A program made the position numbers and the translations under genes. The notes under the pieces were generated by a model that had not been told where the DNA came from, made no database searches, and was given only the letters and a program-made list of their open reading frames with translations. A DNA stretch of 5,423 nucleotides from Bacillota bacterium (GTDB lineage: Bacteria > Bacillota > Clostridia > Saccharofermentanales > UBA5734): NCBI GenBank assembly GCA_023438965.1, contig JAEXPB010000230.1:1-5423 (forward strand), written 5' to 3'. Below are positions 1 through 5,423 of this stretch, in pieces (within the stretch, counting starts at the first letter, position 1; every line of letters begins with the position of its first letter).

Positions 1-26
1 GGCCATTATCGCCCCGGAGGCGCCTT

Positions 27-950
27 ATGGCCGCAAAATCCCTGAAAGCCAAGTACCGGCCCTACTGGCAGCTGTATCTCTTCCTGCTGCTGCCGCTGAT
101 CTACATCATCATCTTCGCCTATGTGCCGATGGCCGGCATCCAGCTGGCCTTCCGCAAGCATGACATCAGCCTGGGCATCTGGCGCAGCCCCTGGGTCGGC
201 TGGAAGAACTTCCAGAAATTCCTCAACTCCTACCAATTCAACCGCGTCTTTTTCAATACCCTGCGCCTGTCCTTCTACTCGATCGTCGCGAGCTTCCCGT
301 TCCCGATCATCTTCGCCCTGTCCTTGAATTCGATCACGCGGCTGCGCTTCAAGAAAGTCGTTCAGACCATCACCTATATGCCGCATTTCATCTCGGTCGT
401 CGTCATCGTCGGCATGATGATGCAGATCTTCCATCCGCTGAACGGCCTGTACGGGCAGTTGATGGAAGCGCTGACCGGCCAGCCGCCGGCCGACCTTTTC
501 GCCAGCCCGGCTGCGTTCCCCCATCTGTACATCTGGTCCGGCATCTGGCAGAACTTCGGCTGGAATTCGATCATCTATGTCGCCGCCCTGACCAATGTCA
601 GCCATGAGCTGCACGAGGCCGCCGAGGTGGACGGCGCGAGCCGGTTCCGGCGCGTCCTGCACATCGACCTGCCGGCGCTGCTGCCGACGATCACGATCAT
701 GCTGATCCTGCGCACCGGCAGCATCATGAGCGTCGGCTTCGAGAAGGCTTTCCTGATGCAGAATGACCTGAACCTGCGCGTCAGCGAAATCATTTCGACC
801 TATGTCTACAAACAGGGCCTCGGATCGGGCGCGTCGAGCGACTATGCCTACGCGACAGCGATCGGCCTGTTCAATTCGGTCATCAACCTGGTCATGCTGA
901 GCCTGGGCAACAAGTCGGCCCGCAAGCTCAGCGAGACCAGCCTGTGGTAA
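27..950 (+). CDS. CUT1 sugar ABC transporter permease, LplB/YesP-like
   Basis: Complete 307-residue inner-membrane permease, one half of the channel of a carbohydrate importer. About six hydrophobic segments are visible, near residues 15-35, 80-104, 115-136, 165-188, 215-235 and 272-295. The cytoplasmic EAA loop that docks onto the ATPase is at about 197-216 (EAAEVDGA...IDLP). The N-terminal YLFLLLPLIY stretch, the VGWKNF motif and the TYMPHF segment are typical of the LplB family, as is the length of about 300. The ATG at 27 follows GGAGG (16-20) with a 6-nt gap. The next permease starts 16 bp downstream, so the two form one transcription unit and probably a heterodimer. In this family the solute-binding protein gene usually lies directly beside the permeases and is expected upstream of the window. 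The substrate cannot be read from the permease. A fucosylated oligosaccharide is inferred only from the fucosidase downstream. Confidence 0.95.
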   Translation: MAAKSLKAKYRPYWQLYLFLLLPLIYIIIFAYVPMAGIQLAFRKHDISLGIWRSPWVGWKNFQKFLNSYQFNRVFFNTLRLSFYSIVASFPFPIIFALSLNSITRLRFKKVVQTITYMPHFISVVVIVGMMMQIFHPLNGLYGQLMEALTGQPPADLFASPAAFPHLYIWSGIWQNFGWNSIIYVAALTNVSHELHEAAEVDGASRFRRVLHIDLPALLPTITIMLILRTGSIMSVGFEKAFLMQNDLNLRVSEIISTYVYKQGLGSGASSDYAYATAIGLFNSVINLVMLSLGNKSARKLSETSLW

Positions 951-960
951 AAGGAGGAGG
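951..960 (+). promoter_or_regulatory. Ribosome binding site for the second permease
   Basis: The purine run AAGGAGGAGG starts immediately after the TAA stop of the first permease and ends 6 nt before a GTG codon at 967. It is the strongest Shine-Dalgarno match in the window and supports GTG, not an internal ATG, as the start of the second permease. Confidence 0.85.
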
Positions 961-966
961 AAGCCC

Positions 967-1863
967 GTGCCTAAATCGGCCAGAATCTCAACTCTGGATG
1001 ACCGGATCTACTATAGTTTGACCTATTTCTACGTGCTGCTGCTGACCGTGAGCGTCCTATATCCGCTGGTCTATATCCTGTCTTCGTCGTTTTCGTCGGC
1101 GCAGGCCGTGTCGCTGGGCCGCGTCGTACTGTGGCCGGTGGACTGGAGCGTGGCCGGCTATACGGCGGTCTTCAAGAATGCCCGGGTTTTTATCGGGTAC
1201 CGGAACACCATCTTCTATACCTTGGCCGGCACGACGGTCAATATCCTGATGACCCTGATCTGCGCCTACCCGCTGGCCAGGAAGAAGCTGCCGCACCGCA
1301 AGCTCCTGACGTTCATCTTCACCTTCACCATGCTGTTCAGCGGCGGCATGATCCCATCCTACATCCTGATGCGCGACCTCAAGCTGATCAATACCGTCTG
1401 GGTACTGGTCATCCCGGGCGCCATATCTGTCTACAACATGATCGTGACCCGGACTTTCTTCCAGACGACGATCTCCGATGAACTCCTGGAGGCGGCGCAG
1501 ATTGACGGCTGCAACGACATCCGTTTTTTCACGCAGTTCGTCCTGCCCCTGTCGAAGGCGATCATTGCCGTCATCGGCATGATGTACGCCGTCGAGCACT
1601 GGAACGCCTATTTCAACGCCTTCATTTACCTCTCCCGGCGGGAACTGTATCCGCTGCAGATCTTCCTGCGCGAGATCCTGGTCATGAACCAGATCAATGC
1701 CAGCGACATCGTCGATCCGGAAACGGCGATCGCCCAGCAGGGCATGGCCGACCTCCTGAAATACTCCCTGATCGTGGTCTCCGCCGGGCCGATCCTCTGC
1801 GTCTATCCGTTCATCCAGAAATACTTCGTGCGCGGGATCATGATCGGCTCCCTGAAAGGTTAG
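967..1863 (+). CDS. CUT1 sugar ABC transporter permease, LplC/YtcP/YesQ-like
   Basis: Complete 298-residue permease, the second half of the importer channel. Hydrophobic segments lie near residues 17-40, 82-102, 112-134, 140-162, 193-209 and 265-283. The EAA loop is at about 172-196 (ELLEAAQIDGC...FVLPLSKA). The family-typical FSGGMIPSYILM stretch is at 124-135, and the C-terminus ends YFVRGIMIGSLKG, close to the conserved ending of YtcP-type proteins. It begins with GTG behind a very strong ribosome binding site, 16 bp after the first permease, so co-translation at matched levels is likely. No ATP-binding subunit is encoded in the window. CUT1 systems of this type are known to share a general ATPase such as MsmX, which would be encoded elsewhere. 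As with its partner, substrate specificity is inferred only from context. Confidence 0.95.
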   Translation: MPKSARISTLDDRIYYSLTYFYVLLLTVSVLYPLVYILSSSFSSAQAVSLGRVVLWPVDWSVAGYTAVFKNARVFIGYRNTIFYTLAGTTVNILMTLICAYPLARKKLPHRKLLTFIFTFTMLFSGGMIPSYILMRDLKLINTVWVLVIPGAISVYNMIVTRTFFQTTISDELLEAAQIDGCNDIRFFTQFVLPLSKAIIAVIGMMYAVEHWNAYFNAFIYLSRRELYPLQIFLREILVMNQINASDIVDPETAIAQQGMADLLKYSLIVVSAGPILCVYPFIQKYFVRGIMIGSLKG

Positions 1864-1870
1864 TTCCGCC

Positions 1871-1915
1871 ATCCCGCTATCTGGCAAATGACCCGGGAAT
1901 GCCGTATAGTGGGAT
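1871..1915. repeat. 45-bp imperfect palindrome between permease and regulator genes
   Basis: The left arm ATCCCGCTAT (1871-1880) pairs with ATAGTGGGAT (1906-1915), 10 pairs with one G-T. After a 2-nt internal mismatch, GGCA (1883-1886) pairs with TGCC (1900-1903), leaving a 13-nt centre that contains CCCGGG. It begins 7 nt after the permease stop. No T-run follows the right arm, so it is not a classical intrinsic terminator. It could be an mRNA hairpin that stabilises or ends the permease message, or a DNA operator, because it covers a possible promoter for the regulator gene. The pairing is seen directly; the function is inferred. Confidence 0.65.
1881..1910 (+). promoter_or_regulatory. Possible promoter for the regulator gene
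   Basis: CTGGCA (1881-1886, four of six matches to TTGACA) is separated by 18 bp from TATAGT (1905-1910, five of six matches to TATAAT). The -35 lies in the left arm and the -10 in the right arm of the palindrome at 1871-1915, so a protein bound there would block or reposition polymerase. The -35 is weak, and the regulator may simply be read through from the permeases. Transcription would start near 1917. Confidence 0.35.
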
Positions 1916-1935
1916 CGAAGCCAGTCCACCGACAT

Positions 1936-1948
1936 CGCTGCCGCAGCG
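1936..1948 (+). promoter_or_regulatory. Small hairpin abutting the regulator's ribosome binding site
   Basis: CGCTG (1936-1940) and CAGCG (1944-1948) form a perfect 5-bp GC-rich stem with a 3-nt loop. The last paired base is the first G of the GGGAGG ribosome binding site. It might modestly tune translation of the regulator. Short stems of this kind also arise by chance in GC-rich DNA. Confidence 0.3.
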
Positions 1949-1953
1949 GGAGG
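1948..1953 (+). promoter_or_regulatory. Ribosome binding site that sets the regulator start at 1960
   Basis: GGGAGG ends 6 nt before the ATG at 1960. The in-frame ATG at 1954 abuts this site with no spacing. The in-frame ATG at 1888 lies inside the palindrome with no ribosome binding site in front of it. The spacing therefore favours 1960. Confidence 0.8.
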
Positions 1954-1959
1954 ATGCTG

Positions 1960-4125
1960 ATGCGCCGGATCAAGCTCCGCTCCTATCTGAGATTTCTGGT
2001 CACCTATTTCCTGGTCCTGGTCAGCACCCTGGCCCTGCTGCTGCCTGTCTATTACCAGTCGCGGGGCGTAGTCCGCCAGAACATCATCAACGGCCACCAG
2101 AACCAGCTGGACCAGACGGTCGGGTCGCTGCAGCAGGATGTTGCGGCGGCCTTTGCCATGGCGCGCAAGATCGCCACCGATACCGACTTCCAGGCTATCC
2201 GCGCCTACCGGCCGCCGGCGGACCCCAGCCAGATGATGACCCTGCTGCGGGCCAACGAATACCTGGCCGATTCGGCGGTCGCCCTTTCGACGGTGGAGTG
2301 CCTGATGGCTGCTTTCAGCGACAACGACATCGCGGTGACCAGCCGGACGGTGTATTACGATTACGCGGCCATGTATAGCCGCTTTTATTATGCCGGCGCC
2401 CTGACCTATCCGGAGTGGCGGGAGCAGCTGTTCCGCCGCGACGGCAGCAGCTACCGGCTGGCGGCCTGGCGTTCGGCGGACAGCAACCAGCAGCCTTTCC
2501 AGGCCCTGACGGTCAGCATACCGGCCGGCACTGCCCCGAACAGCGCGATTGTCCTGACCGCGGTGATTGACATCGACCGGCTGATCGCACAAATGGACCT
2601 GGCTGATGCCCTGACCGATGGCTTTATTGAGATCAGTGCGGCGGCCGGACGGCTTCTGTACACCACCGGTGATCCCGGCAACCGACAATTCACGCTGGTG
2701 CAATCAACAACCACCATCCCCGGACTGCTGTTCACGCTGGGTATCCCGGAATCGCTCTACCAGGCCCGGATGGCTTCGGTCACCCGCACGATCTTCTGGT
2801 ATTTCGGCGCCGCCATCACATTGGGCATCCTGCTGTCACTCTTTTTTGCCTGGCATTATTACCGGTCGATGGCCAGCACCCTGACTTTCCTCGAGAAAAT
2901 CGGCATCCAGCGCAATGGCCTGCGCGATGACCAGGCTTATATCCATAACGCGCTGACCGCCCTGAACAATATGAAGAACCAGGCCGACAACGCGAACCGG
3001 GAGTTGAGCAGCCAATCGGCGCAGGCTTTCCTGGAGAAATTGATTCGGAACGGCTCGGATGATCCGGACCGGGACCGGCGGCTGACGGCCGTCTACCCCC
3101 AGTTCCAGCGGCAATACCGGCTGGTGCTGGTCCTGTTCCAGTCGCCGGGCGACACCAGTCATGACCTCTGCCGGGTGATGGCGCTGCTGAACCTGAACGA
3201 ACGTTTTCGCCGGGGGGTATTCCTGCAGCTGGCTGCCGACGAATATGTCGTGATCATTCCGGATGAAAACGAGGAGCCGATCCGGCAGGACGACCTGGAG
3301 GAACTGGCCCGGCAGCATGAAAAGCTCTACGCAGTCGCGCTGCGCCTGGTCATCAGCCGTCCCGCCGAGGGCGCAACCGGTTTGCATGCCTGCTATGCCA
3401 GCTGCACCAGCCTGTCGCGCTTCATGGACGAGGAGCGGGTTGTGATTGCCGACCATCTGCAGGCCCTGCCGTTCATGCCGGATCCGCAGGACCTGGAGAG
3501 CATCCGCCGACTGGTGCTGGAAGGCCAGGCCTTCAAGGCCCGACAGCTGGTTTTCCGCCTCTGGCACGAATTGTCCTGCACGCCCAGTGAGGATCCGACC
3601 GCGATCGGCCAGCTGTATTACAAGATCCGCAGCAAGCTGGAAGAAGCGGCCGACCAGGTGGGCCTGACGGTTGGCCTGCCCAACTTCGACAGCCGCCTGA
3701 GCCTGATTGAGCAGGCCTTCCTGCTCACCGCGGCGATCGACCGGCTGGCCGACGACCTGCAGGGCTTGCGCCGCAAGGCGGACCACTCGGTTCTCGATCG
3801 CCTGATGGCTTACATGCAGGAGCAGTTCCGCAACCCGGAGATCACCGTCCAGTCAGCCGCCGACCGGCTGAACCTGTCGCGCAAGACGGTCGACCGGCTT
3901 TGCAAGGCCCATACGGGCACCACCTTTTTCGAATACCTGGAGACCTTGCGCCTGCAGGAGGCGGCCCGCCTGCTCCGCCAGACCGACCTGGCCGTCAACG
4001 ACGTGGCCCAGCGATCCGGCTTTGCCACCGCCAGCACGTTCTACAAGTCCTTCCGCCGGCAGTATGCCGTCTCGCCCAGCACCTACCGGGCGGACAACCC
4101 GGACCGGCCTGCCGGCCGGATTTGA
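1960..4125 (+). CDS. Membrane-anchored AraC-family transcriptional regulator, YesS/YtdP-like
   Basis: A 721-residue one-component sensor and DNA-binding regulator, counted from the ATG at 1960. It starts with a basic MRRIKLRS and a first membrane segment at about 9-31. An extracytoplasmic domain follows at about 32-278, a size that fits a Cache-like sensor fold. A second membrane segment lies at about 279-299, then a helical linker to about 362 and a cytoplasmic middle domain to about 600 that I cannot assign. An AraC/XylS domain sits at about 612-711. Its first HTH is near 628-653 (SAADRLNLSRKTVDRLCK) and its second near 678-710 (DVAQRSGFATASTFYKSF, ending SPSTYR). No receiver or kinase domain is seen, so it is not a YesN-type response regulator. 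Length and layout match B. subtilis YesS and YtdP, which also sit beside such permeases. It probably controls this transporter and the fucosidase. An upstream in-frame ATG at 1888 would add 24 basic residues of no evident function. Confidence 0.93.
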   Translation: MRRIKLRSYLRFLVTYFLVLVSTLALLLPVYYQSRGVVRQNIINGHQNQLDQTVGSLQQDVAAAFAMARKIATDTDFQAIRAYRPPADPSQMMTLLRANEYLADSAVALSTVECLMAAFSDNDIAVTSRTVYYDYAAMYSRFYYAGALTYPEWREQLFRRDGSSYRLAAWRSADSNQQPFQALTVSIPAGTAPNSAIVLTAVIDIDRLIAQMDLADALTDGFIEISAAAGRLLYTTGDPGNRQFTLVQSTTTIPGLLFTLGIPESLYQARMASVTRTIFWYFGAAITLGILLSLFFAWHYYRSMASTLTFLEKIGIQRNGLRDDQAYIHNALTALNNMKNQADNANRELSSQSAQAFLEKLIRNGSDDPDRDRRLTAVYPQFQRQYRLVLVLFQSPGDTSHDLCRVMALLNLNERFRRGVFLQLAADEYVVIIPDENEEPIRQDDLEELARQHEKLYAVALRLVISRPAEGATGLHACYASCTSLSRFMDEERVVIADHLQALPFMPDPQDLESIRRLVLEGQAFKARQLVFRLWHELSCTPSEDPTAIGQLYYKIRSKLEEAADQVGLTVGLPNFDSRLSLIEQAFLLTAAIDRLADDLQGLRRKADHSVLDRLMAYMQEQFRNPEITVQSAADRLNLSRKTVDRLCKAHTGTTFFEYLETLRLQEAARLLRQTDLAVNDVAQRSGFATASTFYKSFRRQYAVSPSTYRADNPDRPAGRI
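4104..4119 (+). terminator. GC-only hairpin at the end of the regulator gene, weak terminator candidate
   Basis: CCGGCC (4104-4109) pairs perfectly with GGCCGG (4114-4119) around a TGCC tetraloop, 3 nt before the TGA stop. It is followed by ATTTGAAAAAT, which has only three T bases in a row, so it is a poor intrinsic terminator. It lies within coding sequence (Arg-Pro-Ala-Gly-Arg codons) and may be only a by-product of GC-rich codons. Confidence 0.2.
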
Positions 4126-4154
4126 AAAATGCAAGATCAGGTTCGTCCTGTTCA

Positions 4155-4183
4155 TTGTCATTCCCGGTTGACTTGGTCATAAT
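4155..4183 (+). promoter_or_regulatory. Sigma70-type promoter for the fucosidase gene
   Basis: TTGTCA (4155-4160) and CATAAT (4178-4183) each match five of six consensus bases of the housekeeping -35 and -10 elements, with the ideal 17-bp spacer. Transcription would start near 4190, about 45 nt before the fucosidase start. The gap is visibly more AT-rich than the genes around it, as expected for a promoter. It implies that the fucosidase can be transcribed separately from the upstream genes. Confidence 0.6.
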
Positions 4184-4192
4184 GTTAGCGGA

Positions 4193-4218
4193 GTGATTCA
4201 ACTTGTCCAAGTAATCAC
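4193..4218. repeat. Imperfect palindrome just downstream of the fucosidase promoter
   Basis: GTGATT (4193-4198) pairs with AATCAC (4213-4218) and ACTT (4201-4204) with AAGT (4209-4212), with a 2-nt CA bulge on the left arm and a GTCC loop. It sits at or just after the predicted transcription start, where repressor operators are common, and would also form a hairpin at the very 5' end of the transcript. It may be a binding site for a local or global regulator, or an RNA stability element. There is no T-run, so it is not a terminator. Confidence 0.5.
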
Positions 4219-4221
4219 GAT

Positions 4222-4225
4222 GGAG
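4222..4225 (+). promoter_or_regulatory. Ribosome binding site that sets the fucosidase start at 4235
   Basis: GGAG lies 9 nt before the ATG at 4235. The alternative in-frame ATG at 4220 has only AAGTAATCACG in front of it, no purine-rich site, and would overlap this GGAG. The later start is therefore preferred. Confidence 0.65.
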
Positions 4226-4234
4226 CATGATGAT

Positions 4235-5423
4235 ATGAACGAGACAATCGAGCAATCCGTCCTGCAGGATCCTTGCACCCGCCTGCTGCCCTCGCCCCGG
4301 CAGCTGGCCTTCCTGGACTGGGAAATGGGCGCCTTTTTTCATTTCGGCATCCGGACCTTCTATGAAGGCCATCGCGACTGGGACGGCCGCCCGATGCCGG
4401 CCGCCGGCTTCGCGCCGACCAGCCTCGACTGCGGGCAGTGGATCCGCGCGGTCAAGGCCGCCGGCTGCCGCTACGCCATCCTGACCTGCAAGCACCATGA
4501 CGGTTTCGCCAATTGGCCAACCCGGCTATCCGACTATTCGGTCGCCGGCACACCCTGGCAAAACGGCCAGGGCGACGTGGTCCGCGAATTCACCGACGCC
4601 TGCCGGACTTACGGCATCAAGACCGGCCTCTACTATTCGCCGGCCGATGCGGCGATGAAAGCCGGCAGCCGTACCGCCCGGGAGCATGACGATTTCTTCA
4701 TCAGCCAGATTACCGAACTGCTGTCCAACTACGGCCAGATCGACTACCTCTGGTTCGACGGCTGCGGTTCGGAAGGCCACACCTACGATACGGCGCGCAT
4801 CGTCGGCGTCATGCGTGCCCTGCAGCCGGACCTGACCATCTTCGGCATGTGGGACCATGATGTGCGCTGGGTCGGCAATGAAGAGGGCTTCGCGCCCTTC
4901 GCCGACAACCTGGTCGTGACCTATCCGAAGGGCGACCAGCATTTCCCGCACCTGGACGCCGAAGTGCGGCGCTTCTTGCCCAGCGAATGTGATTTCCGCC
5001 TGCGGGCGCGCAACTGGTTCTTTTCCGATTGCGATGAGCACACGATCAAGCCGGTGCGCGAGCTGATGGGCATTTATGACCTGTCAGTCGGCCGGGGCAG
5101 CAATTTACTGATCAATGTGCCGCCGGACCGCCGCGGGCTCCTGCCGGAGGCGGATGTCCAGCGCCTGCAGGAATTCGGCCAGGCCTTGCGCCGCCGCTTT
5201 GCCGAGCCGCTGCTGCTGAAGACGGCAGAGAAGGACGGCGTCCTGACCCTGGAACTGGCGGCGCCGGCCTTGTGCGACACCCTGGTCCTGGTGGAGGACC
5301 TGGCCAACGGCCAGCAGATCGAAAGCTTCGAAGTCTATTTCCAGCCCGGCCGCTGCGAATATGTGCCGCCGGTCAAGCTATACGCCGGCGCATCCGTCGG
5401 TCACAAACGGATCATCACGCTGC
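4235..5423 (+). CDS. GH29 alpha-L-fucosidase, 3' end outside window
   Basis: Partial gene: 396 codons plus one base are present and the frame is still open at the edge. The enzyme hydrolyses terminal alpha-L-fucose by a retaining mechanism. The catalytic barrel opens with WEMGAFFHFGI (residues 29-39) and continues with the family signature LTCKHHDGFANW (83-94) and GLYYSPAD (131-138). YLWFDG (171-176) contains the expected nucleophile, Asp175. Glu216 or Glu217 in RWVGNEEG (211-218) is a plausible acid/base by its spacing, as in the GH29-B (alpha-1,3/1,4-selective) branch. SVGRGSNLLINVPPDRRGLL (284-303) closes the barrel. From about 330 a beta-rich C-terminal domain starts, with VEDLANGQQIESFEV (353-367) and GHKRI (389-393), again as in GH29-B. 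There is no signal peptide, so the enzyme is probably cytoplasmic and acts on imported oligosaccharides. Subfamily and linkage are inferred; the family call is firm. Confidence 0.93.
   Translation, partial: MNETIEQSVLQDPCTRLLPSPRQLAFLDWEMGAFFHFGIRTFYEGHRDWDGRPMPAAGFAPTSLDCGQWIRAVKAAGCRYAILTCKHHDGFANWPTRLSDYSVAGTPWQNGQGDVVREFTDACRTYGIKTGLYYSPADAAMKAGSRTAREHDDFFISQITELLSNYGQIDYLWFDGCGSEGHTYDTARIVGVMRALQPDLTIFGMWDHDVRWVGNEEGFAPFADNLVVTYPKGDQHFPHLDAEVRRFLPSECDFRLRARNWFFSDCDEHTIKPVRELMGIYDLSVGRGSNLLINVPPDRRGLLPEADVQRLQEFGQALRRRFAEPLLLKTAEKDGVLTLELAAPALCDTLVLVEDLANGQQIESFEVYFQPGRCEYVPPVKLYAGASVGHKRIITL

Noticed and set aside
1..45. Open frame entering from the left edge and stopping with TGA at 43-45
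   Set aside because: It could be the tail of an upstream gene overlapping the first permease, but only 14 codons are visible with no motif, so it cannot be told from chance.
1057..2703. 548-codon open frame on the minus strand
   Set aside because: It lies wholly antisense to the second permease and the regulator, which both have clear family motifs. Its product is low-complexity, rich in D, R, Q, G and H, as expected from reading GC-rich codons backwards, and it would span the palindrome and gap. No domain is recognisable.
2836..3786. 316-codon open frame on the minus strand
   Set aside because: Antisense to the regulator, with biased Q/R/V/L composition and no recognisable motif. It is a mirror of third-position GC bias.
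4135..4153. Hairpin GATCAGG / CCTGTTC after the regulator gene, considered as a terminator
   Set aside because: Only six pairs with a T-T mismatch, and no T-run follows. It also runs close to the -35 of the fucosidase promoter.
4168..4173. TTGACT as an alternative -35 element
   Set aside because: No acceptable -10 lies 16-18 bp downstream (GAGTGA at 4191-4196). TTGTCA at 4155 pairs with CATAAT at the ideal spacing.
4126..4234. Catabolite-response (cre) operator
   Set aside because: I looked for a CcpA-type TGNNANCGNTNNCA pattern in this gap and the 1864-1959 gap and found no convincing match.
3995..5041. Two minus-strand open frames (3995-4498 and 4526-5041)
   Set aside because: They are antisense to the regulator end, the promoter gap and the GH29 catalytic region. 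The plus-strand GH29 motifs (KHHDGF, YLWFDG) are decisive.

Overview
The window carries four protein genes, all on the + strand and all complete except the last. In order they are two inner-membrane permease subunits of a CUT1-type (LplB/LplC-YtcP) carbohydrate ABC transporter, a large membrane-anchored AraC-family regulator, and the first 396 codons of a GH29 alpha-L-fucosidase that runs off the right edge. The gene set and order resemble the Bacillus subtilis yesP-yesQ-yesS and ytcP-ytdP neighbourhoods. The last gene suggests the local substrate is a fucosylated glycan or oligosaccharide.

Organism: LplB/YtcP permeases beside a two-TM, AraC-type sensor-regulator are a hallmark of Bacillota (Paenibacillus-like bacilli and Clostridia), and also occur in Spirochaetota. 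The DNA is GC-rich and strongly prefers C/G at third positions, while ribosome binding sites are strong GGAGG types. This points to a high-GC Bacillota-type genome, perhaps a gut or plant-fibre anaerobe. The sequence alone cannot fix the species.

Layout: 1-26 is the end of an upstream intergenic stretch or gene, with a GGAGG site. 27-950 and 967-1863 are the two permeases, 16 bp apart and clearly co-transcribed. 1864-1959 is a 96-bp gap holding a 45-bp imperfect palindrome that coincides with a possible promoter, then a small hairpin against the regulator's ribosome binding site. 1960-4125 is the regulator. 4126-4234 is a 109-bp gap with a good sigma70-type promoter followed by a second imperfect palindrome. 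4235-5423 is the fucosidase. There is no gene-free stretch over 300 bp.

Working model (inference): a solute-binding protein, expected just upstream of the window, captures a fucosylated oligosaccharide. The two permeases import it, using an ATPase encoded elsewhere. The regulator senses an extracellular or envelope signal and controls the locus through its C-terminal double HTH. The signal-peptide-less fucosidase removes fucose in the cytoplasm. I see no CRISPR, tRNA, rRNA, mobile element or phage feature. I see no wholly new system; the most interesting unexplained structure lies in the two intergenic gaps.
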